Shown here: in pieces, positions 4,928-8,581 of the stretch
Position numbering within the stretch: position 1 is the stretch's first letter
How the letters are laid out: the number at the start of each line of letters is the position of its first letter
DNA from: JBAYJS01 sp041664985
GTDB lineage: Bacteria; Patescibacteriota; Patescibacteriia; Buchananbacterales; UBA6539
DNA length: 8,581 nt
Direction of reading: 5' to 3'
Assembly: GCA_041664985.1 (NCBI GenBank)
Contig: JBAYJS010000045.1
Span: 1-8,581, forward strand
Notes under the pieces: model-generated
Databases searched by the model: none
What the model was told of the DNA's origin: nothing
The model's input: only the letters and a program-made list of their open reading frames with translations
Position numbers and translations under genes: made by a program

Positions 4928-6892
4928 TTAAATTTTGTGAGTACGAGCAAAATTTAAGATAGAATCAATTAATTTTTTTAAACTCTCAGACTTTTTTCCT
5001 TCACGCCACGTATCTAATAATAAGTAGCCAATAAATATGGAATTTTTGCTCATATTTGAGGCACATAAATCATGATCAGCCTTCACCTTATTACAAAAAT
5101 TGTCGCATTCATCTTTGCAGTAATTGCCAGCTGTATCAATAAATATTTCTTCTCTTACTGCGTCACCAATTTCCGAAACCCAGCTGACCAGATTATCGTT
5201 CCAAATTGTTTTACTAGGGAGAGTATCAATAGTAGAGCAATCACATAAAATTTGTATAGCCTTATTATCTTTTTCATGTTTGGATTTTATAGATATATCA
5301 GTACACTTAGGAACATCTGAATCATAGACTACAAATACTGGTATGTTCAAAGTCTTACTAATTGCCAATGGTTTTATTATATTGCTTTTGTAACCACAGG
5401 GTATAATATTGCATCCCAACCTCTGAAACTCCTCTATTTTATCGTCTAAAATCAGGTAACTTTGAATATAGGCCGCATCCTCAAGACCTTCAACTAATAT
5501 TAAAACATCAGAAAAAAATATTTCATTCATCGCCGGCGTTAGTTCTTGGTGTATTTTAGCCTCTACGTCCGATAATGTTTTAAATTCTTCTCCAGTTGCA
5601 GTTGAAATTTTATTTCCTAATTCTGACAGCTGGACTGATTTTATAATAGTTTTATCTGATACTGTGTCTTTGCGAACTAATCGAACGCTTTCAAACATAT
5701 CACCAGTTATAAAGAATGGACTGTGTGTGCAAACAATAACTTGCTCACCCTGCTTTGCCAATTTCTGGAAAACGGATGATAAATACTTGGATTGAGGAGG
5801 ATGTTGAAATAATTCTGGTTCCTCGCACGCAAGAATAAGTTTTGGACCCTTAATGTCTGCTTCTTTATTTTCTGATAGCTCTTGAAGAAGGGCAAAAATA
5901 AAACATCTCTGAAACCCGTGCCCAAATCTCATTATCTTCCCCTGAAATTTTCCCTCACCAGCTATAATCTCGGCGAGTGGTTGTTTAAAATTTATCAAAG
6001 ATTTTACATCGTCCTGCCATTTAACGTTTAGATTTGAATCGGAAGCAGTCCAATTTTGTATTTTTTGATTGAGCGATTTAGAGAGAGAATCAAGCAGCAC
6101 TTGTTGCTGTACTAATATTTTTTTATACTCATCCTGCGCCTTCAATTCCATTTCTTCAATTGGTTCTGCAAAAGTTCTCTTTGATCCTATTGTCCGCTCA
6201 ATTAATTTACCCAAAGCCGTTTGCTTACTCTCAATTTGCTCATCCGATGCGTCTTTCACCGCCGGAATAAATACCCACTGTATAAATCGTGACAATCTTC
6301 CAGTGCCAGCTATACCATAAAAGTTATCTTCACTTGAATGTAGAGAACAAAGATTTTTATTATTTTCCTCAAACTCTCGCAACGCTGAAATCCGATCCGT
6401 TTTTGTCTTTGCAGTAGGTAAGGTGTCATATTTATCTTTTAATTCTTTATACATTTCTTCCAATTCTTTTGCTTTTACATCACCTTCCTCTGCTTTAAAA
6501 TAAGGCATGAAATCATCCATAACTTCTCTTTCGCCAAATTGTTTGACCTGAGCACTTCTCGTTCCTTCATTCCATATAGCCTGGGCAGTTATTACTAATT
6601 TTCCCTGCCTATAATAATGCTTAAATTCTTCTTGCTCAATACTATCAAGCTCCTCAAAAGTCGCCGTTATTTTAATTGGTAAACTCGTATCCTTATGATG
6701 AAAATCTTCCTCATCTAAATTTGTTAGATCAGTAGCTGAGTCGTTGTTATATCTAAAAAAAATATTTAGGGCAGTCATTACAGTTGATTTACCCCCGCCA
6801 TTTGGTCCCACAAAACAAGTGTAATCATTTAATAAAATTGTTTCTTCAAGAATTGATCTAAAATTTTCGATTTTTACTGACGTTATTTTCAT
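4928..6892 (-). CDS. OLD-family ATP-dependent endonuclease (ABC ATPase + TOPRIM)
   Basis: This 654-residue protein has an ABC-type ATPase with Walker A GPNGGGKST (29-37), a signature-like RFGHGFQR (322-329), Walker B LILACEEPE (352-360) and switch histidine in CTHSPFF (388-394). A long charged helical insert (about 120-300) fits the dimerisation region of OLD enzymes. The C-terminal TOPRIM nuclease domain starts near 460, with LILVEGLEDAAY (E468) and VVYDSDVP (D524, D526) as metal ligands. OLD proteins cut DNA in an ATP-regulated way and are best known from phage P2 exclusion and as GajA of Gabija. No UvrD-like GajB gene and no AriB-like gene flank this one, so it looks like a stand-alone (class 1) OLD. 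Residues 592-610 contain an unusual Cys/His cluster. A promoter lies at 6927-6955 and a terminator at 4853-4876. No clear Shine-Dalgarno site precedes the ATG. Confidence 0.92.
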   Translation of the reverse strand: MKITSVKIENFRSILEETILLNDYTCFVGPNGGGKSTVMTALNIFFRYNNDSATDLTNLDEEDFHHKDTSLPIKITATFEELDSIEQEEFKHYYRQGKLVITAQAIWNEGTRSAQVKQFGEREVMDDFMPYFKAEEGDVKAKELEEMYKELKDKYDTLPTAKTKTDRISALREFEENNKNLCSLHSSEDNFYGIAGTGRLSRFIQWVFIPAVKDASDEQIESKQTALGKLIERTIGSKRTFAEPIEEMELKAQDEYKKILVQQQVLLDSLSKSLNQKIQNWTASDSNLNVKWQDDVKSLINFKQPLAEIIAGEGKFQGKIMRFGHGFQRCFIFALLQELSENKEADIKGPKLILACEEPELFQHPPQSKYLSSVFQKLAKQGEQVIVCTHSPFFITGDMFESVRLVRKDTVSDKTIIKSVQLSELGNKISTATGEEFKTLSDVEAKIHQELTPAMNEIFFSDVLILVEGLEDAAYIQSYLILDDKIEEFQRLGCNIIPCGYKSNIIKPLAISKTLNIPVFVVYDSDVPKCTDISIKSKHEKDNKAIQILCDCSTIDTLPSKTIWNDNLVSWVSEIGDAVREEIFIDTAGNYCKDECDNFCNKVKADHDLCASNMSKNSIFIGYLLLDTWREGKKSESLKKLIDSILNFARTHKI

Positions 6893-6926
6893 AGCACTAA
6901 AATGTAAGTGATTAATGTACGAGTTA

Positions 6927-6955
6927 ATAATACGCTTATTTCAGCGAAAAATCAA
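6927..6955 (-). promoter_or_regulatory. Promoter of the OLD nuclease gene
   Basis: On the minus strand TTGATT (6955-6950), exactly 17 bases, and TATTAT (6932-6927, five of six consensus bases) predict a start near 6920 and a leader of about 27 bases. The spacer contains a small inverted repeat, CGCT-GAAATA-AGCG, that might be an operator. Confidence 0.6.
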
Positions 6956-6981
6956 ATTTATTTATTAACATTAATTCAACT

Positions 6982-7009
6982 AAAAACGAGCGTCTACGGC
7001 TCGTTTTTT
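6982..7009. terminator. Bidirectional terminator upstream of the OLD gene
   Basis: AAAAACGAGC (6982-6991) and GCTCGTTTTT (6999-7008) are perfect 10-bp complements around loop GTCTACG, giving T-runs on both strands. On the minus strand it would end transcripts coming from the MazF side before the OLD promoter. Confidence 0.85.
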
Positions 7010-7056
7010 GGGGAATAAACTGGGGTTAACTAAAAAAGTCTTTAACTAAGCAATAA

Positions 7057-7107
7057 TTACTTCACATTCTGAATTAACGCTTCAGTCGTACTGGCCTTTT
7101 TTTTCAT
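7057..7107 (-). CDS. Possible 16-residue small protein or gene remnant
   Basis: The frame reads MKKKASTTEALIQNVK and then TAA. AGGG lies 5 bases before the ATG and a terminator (7009-6982) lies about 50 bases after the stop, so it has the layout of a tiny gene. No convincing promoter was found. The TTEALIQNVK segment could be the broken start of a longer protein, but no continuation appears in any frame. Within the 360-base gap 6893-7251 this, the bidirectional terminator and the small RNA candidate are all I can support. Confidence 0.25.
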   Translation of the reverse strand: MKKKASTTEALIQNVK

Positions 7108-7164
7108 TTTTACCCTAAAAAATCAAACAATGTTATCATTTTTGCTAAGTTATGCCCGTAAAAC

Positions 7165-7193
7165 TTGACAATATAGTATTAATAGCATACTAT
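7165..7193 (+). promoter_or_regulatory. Promoter of the small RNA candidate, carrying two palindromes
   Basis: TTGACA (7165-7170), a 17-base spacer and TACTAT (7188-7193) predict a start near 7200. The spacer and -10 form an inverted repeat, ATAGTAT (7173-7179) with ATACTAT (7187-7193). The perfect 12-base palindrome TATGTATACATA (7191-7202) covers the -10 edge and the start point. Both are in positions where a repressor dimer would block transcription. Confidence 0.55.
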
Positions 7194-7199
7194 GTATAC

Positions 7200-7253
7200 A
7201 TAAATGGCTTCGGCCTCCGAGATTCCCCGCTTAACAGCGGGGTTTCGTTTTTT
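7200..7253 (+). ncRNA. Predicted small RNA of about 54 nt, ending in a strong terminator
   Basis: From the predicted start the transcript would contain a short hairpin GGC-UUCG-GCC (7206-7215, UUCG tetraloop), a CCTCCGAG linker, and the terminator hairpin at 7225-7242 with its U-run. A peptide frame from the ATG at 7205 (MASASEIPRL...) would read through the terminator into the MazF gene region, so an RNA product is more likely. The 3' end meets the convergent MazF stop codon (7252-7254). I recognise no known RNA family. Confidence 0.4.
7225..7253 (+). terminator. Rho-independent terminator of the small RNA candidate
   Basis: CCCCGCT (7225-7231) and AGCGGGG (7236-7242) form a perfect 7-bp GC-rich stem with loop TAAC, followed by TTTCGTTTTTT (7243-7253). 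The T-run is only on the + strand, so it does not serve the minus-strand MazF gene. Confidence 0.85.
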
Positions 7254-7650
7254 ATATAAATCCTTTTATTCTATTTACAATCTCAATAAAATCTTTTTCA
7301 GACATCATTCCGATCTTTCTGAGTAATCTTTTTTTACTAATCAATCTCAGTTGAGATAAAATCACGGTACTATTAGCGTCGCCAAACTTAAATTGATGAT
7401 AGAATTGGCCGGTCTTTTCCTTCGAAGTTAAGGGCAACATCCACATCACATCACGATTAAAAACTTTAATAATCAAGATTGGCCTTTCAAATTTATCATT
7501 TTTACCATCAGTCTCGTAGCCAATGTTCATTCCAAGACTTGCCCACCACATTTCTCTTTCCTTAAAATATAATTTTTCTTTTGCTTGACTTAAATGGAGT
7601 CTAATTTTTATTTTTGTCCATTCTATAAAATCATTAAGATTTTTTTCCAT
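7252..7650 (-). CDS. PemK/MazF-family endoribonuclease toxin
   Basis: This 132-residue protein has an N-terminal helical extension (1-26, MEKNLNDFIEWTKIKIRLHL) followed by the MazF/PemK fold. Motifs are FKEREMWWASLGMNIGYETDG (29-49), the KFERPILIIK strand (R56, P57), the LPLTSK turn (72-77) and SQLRLISKKRLLRKIG (99-114). MazF-type toxins cut single-stranded RNA at short sequences, and the extension with WWASLGMNIG.E.DG is the form common in Patescibacteria. No antitoxin gene is next to it: upstream is a leader hairpin, downstream a convergent small RNA. I chose the ATG at 7650; a TTG two codons earlier is possible, and neither has a Shine-Dalgarno site. The UAA overlaps the last T residues of the small-RNA terminator. 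Without an antitoxin it may be a housekeeping RNase or a solitary toxin. Confidence 0.87.
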   Translation of the reverse strand: MEKNLNDFIEWTKIKIRLHLSQAKEKLYFKEREMWWASLGMNIGYETDGKNDKFERPILIIKVFNRDVMWMLPLTSKEKTGQFYHQFKFGDANSTVILSQLRLISKKRLLRKIGMMSEKDFIEIVNRIKGFI

Positions 7651-7670
7651 ATTCAATAAATTATTTATAA

Positions 7671-7690
7671 TAAAACGCCAATAATGGCGC
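7671..7690 (-). terminator. Leader hairpin plus T-run before MazF (attenuator-like, copy B)
   Basis: On the minus strand GCGCCA pairs with TGGCGT (7690-7685 with 7680-7675, one G-U pair) around loop TTAT and is followed by TTTTATT. It lies only some 15 bases after the predicted transcription start (near 7705) and about 20 bases before the MazF ATG. No minus-strand gene upstream needs terminating, so a role in the MazF leader is favoured. It matches copy A at 3496-3516. Confidence 0.55.
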
Positions 7691-7711
7691 TAGGTTGATT
7701 AATTTAACTTA

Positions 7712-7740
7712 ATTTTCTCTCTTCTTGGCCAAAAAGTCAA
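7712..7740 (-). promoter_or_regulatory. Promoter for the MazF leader (copy B)
   Basis: On the minus strand TTGACT (7740-7735), a 17-base spacer and GAAAAT (7717-7712) predict a start near 7705. The downstream AATCAACCTAGCG matches ATTCAACATAGCG of copy A at 11 of 13 positions. The 318-base gap 7651-7968 holds this element, the lipoprotein promoter and its leader. I see no other gene in it. Confidence 0.45.
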
Positions 7741-7785
7741 ACCACATCAAACCTTTAACTTCTCCTTTTTAAAACTACTTTCTGA

Positions 7786-7814
7786 TTGACAATAAAGGCA
7801 ATATTTACTAAAAT
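7786..7814 (+). promoter_or_regulatory. Sigma70-type promoter of the lipoprotein gene
   Basis: TTGACA (7786-7791), 17 bases and TAAAAT (7809-7814) form a strong match with a start near 7821. Like the barrel-gene promoter it reads GATTGACA, which hints at a shared promoter type. An 8-bp inverted repeat, TATTAAGT (7819-7826) with ACTTAATA (7832-7839), covers the start point and may be an operator. Confidence 0.6.
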
Positions 7815-7916
7815 AATTTATTAAGTCTAGTACTTAATATCGCCCTTTGAAACAACTATAATCTGTCCGTTTCCTTGTGGAGCCGAACAGTTCGCATAAA
7901 TGGGTTTGCCAACATA

Positions 7917-7935
7917 GATTCTTATGTCAAGAATC
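7917..7935 (+). promoter_or_regulatory. Hairpin in the long lipoprotein leader
   Basis: GATTCTT (7917-7923) and AAGAATC (7929-7935) are perfect 7-bp complements around ATGTC. The hairpin lies in a leader of about 148 bases, 33 bases before the preferred start codon. It has no T-run, so it is not a terminator. The leader does not match a riboswitch I recognise. Confidence 0.35.
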
Positions 7936-7968
7936 AAAAGTTAGGCAAAAATGGGAAAGGCAAGAGCA

Positions 7969-8581
7969 ATGAAGACATACAGTTGGTTATTGTTAGGGTT
8001 GGTAGCGGTACTTTTGGTTGGCTGTCCAGGTCCGACCATTACCGCCCAACCGGTGTCGCAAACCGTTAACCCCGGAGCGGATGTTTCGTTTTCCGTTTCG
8101 GCCAAACACGCCGATGAATTCATCTGGAAAAAAGACGGCTTGGTGATTCCTGGCAGTATAGGAAGTATCCTGAACTTGCCGGCAGTGACCGAACAAGACC
8201 AAGGGTCCTTTCAGGCCACGGCCAAAAACGGCGTCGGGTTTGTTGATTCCGAAGTGGCAACGCTGACGGTCAACGATCCGGTCGCGATTACGGGTCAACC
8301 CGTCTCACAAACCGCCGACCTCGGCGATCCGGTAACCTTGGCAGTAACTGCGACCGGCACTGAGCCATTATCCTACCAGTGGTACAAAAATGGCCAGATG
8401 CTTGTCGCGGCAACCAGTTCGTCGCTGACGATTGCCAGCACCAGGCTGATTGATATTGGCAGCTACGCTTGCCAGGTCAATAACATCGTCAATCAGGCTG
8501 CGACTTCCGCCGAAGCGACAATTCAACTGAATGGCCAACCGGCTCAAGGCATCGCGCTCACAACTATTCCGGAATACGGAT
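7969..8581 (+). CDS. Secreted lipoprotein with tandem immunoglobulin-like domains (partial, 3' end outside window)
   Basis: An open frame from the ATG at 7969 reaches the window end without a stop (204 residues seen). The N-terminus MKTYSWLLLGLVAVLLVGCPG is a lipoprotein signal: a hydrophobic core and lipobox LVGC, with lipidation expected on Cys 19. Two Ig-like domains follow. The first spans about 22-105 (ITAQPVSQTVNPGADVSFSV ... FIWKKDG ... GSFQATAKNGVG). The second spans about 109-190 (ITGQPVSQTADLGDPVTLAV ... YQWYKNG ... GSYACQVNN). Each has the Trp of strand C, and the second has the Y.C of strand F. Such domains serve cell-surface binding or adhesion. AAAGG at 7956-7960 favours this start, and an in-frame ATG at 7951 would add six residues. 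The gene is GC-richer than the nuclease cluster, like the barrel gene at 1002. Confidence 0.85.
   Translation, partial: MKTYSWLLLGLVAVLLVGCPGPTITAQPVSQTVNPGADVSFSVSAKHADEFIWKKDGLVIPGSIGSILNLPAVTEQDQGSFQATAKNGVGFVDSEVATLTVNDPVAITGQPVSQTADLGDPVTLAVTATGTEPLSYQWYKNGQMLVAATSSSLTIASTRLIDIGSYACQVNNIVNQAATSAEATIQLNGQPAQGIALTTIPEYG

Noticed and set aside
4911..4929. AATGAG/CTCATT hairpin at the OLD stop codon as a terminator
   Set aside because: It has a weak 6-bp AT-rich stem without a T-run on either strand. The hairpin at 4853-4876 with seven T is the better terminator.
4928..6892. Gabija (GajA) or PARIS identity for the OLD-family gene
   Set aside because: Gabija needs an adjacent UvrD-like helicase gene and PARIS an AriB TOPRIM/DUF4435 gene. 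The neighbours are a DpnI-like nuclease and a MazF toxin, and this protein already contains both ATPase and TOPRIM domains.
7709..7747. 12-residue minus-strand frame MWFDFLAKKREN with an upstream AAAGG
   Set aside because: It overlaps the TTGACT-17-GAAAAT promoter. The related copy upstream of the S23 gene keeps the promoter pattern but not this reading frame, so the DNA signal explains it better.
7875..8298. Other frames over the lipoprotein gene on both strands
   Set aside because: They conflict with the frame that carries a lipobox and two Ig-like domains and stays open to the window end.
1..8581. tRNA, rRNA, CRISPR arrays, transposases
   Set aside because: By eye I saw no cloverleaf, no regular direct-repeat array and no transposase motifs. 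A tRNAscan/Infernal run would settle this.

Overview
The window looks like a piece of an uncultured Patescibacteria (CPR, Parcubacteria-like) genome. The host assignment is an inference. It rests on the AT-rich, lysine-rich coding style and on three recognisable proteins: an ECF sigma factor with its companion membrane protein, an S23-type four-helix-bundle protein, and a PemK/MazF toxin with a short helical N-terminal extension and no antitoxin. I cannot place it below that level. Two genes do not fit. The outer-membrane-protein-like gene at 1002-2189 and the Ig-domain lipoprotein gene starting at 7969 are clearly GC-richer (GGC, GCG and CTG codons are common). Both are on the + strand and both encode envelope proteins more typical of diderm bacteria.

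Layout. Positions 1-887 (minus strand) carry an ECF sigma factor and, 8 bases downstream, a single-span membrane protein that runs off the left edge and is probably its regulator. Facing away from the sigma factor is the FadL-like barrel gene (1002-2189), with a sigma70-type promoter inside an inverted repeat and a strong terminator at 2225-2254. From 2261 to 7650 every gene is on the minus strand. In transcription order they are a MazF/PemK toxin (7650-7252), an OLD-family ATPase/TOPRIM nuclease (6892-4928), a DpnI-like nuclease reduced to its catalytic domain (4797-4366), a DEDDh exonuclease with a DUF3820-like tail (4352-3627), an S23/four-helix-bundle gene bracketed by imperfect inverted repeats (3479-3081), and a DEDDy PolB-like 3'-5' exonuclease (2971-2261). 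The right edge holds the + strand lipoprotein gene, which is truncated by the window.

How it may work together. Four different nucleases and an RNase toxin lie in about 5.4 kb, which resembles a defence or accessory island. The closest coupling is between the DpnI-like nuclease and the DEDDh exonuclease, only 13 bases apart and apparently one transcript. OLD has its own promoter and terminator, so it is probably a separate unit, and no Gabija-type helicase or PARIS partner is present.

The non-coding part is unusually structured. Two related promoter-leader-hairpin cassettes sit upstream of the S23 gene (3496-3576) and the MazF gene (7671-7740). A third promoter followed by a roughly 54-nt predicted RNA with a UUCG hairpin and a terminator occupies 7165-7253. 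Terminators separate most units. No tRNA, rRNA, CRISPR array or transposase was seen.
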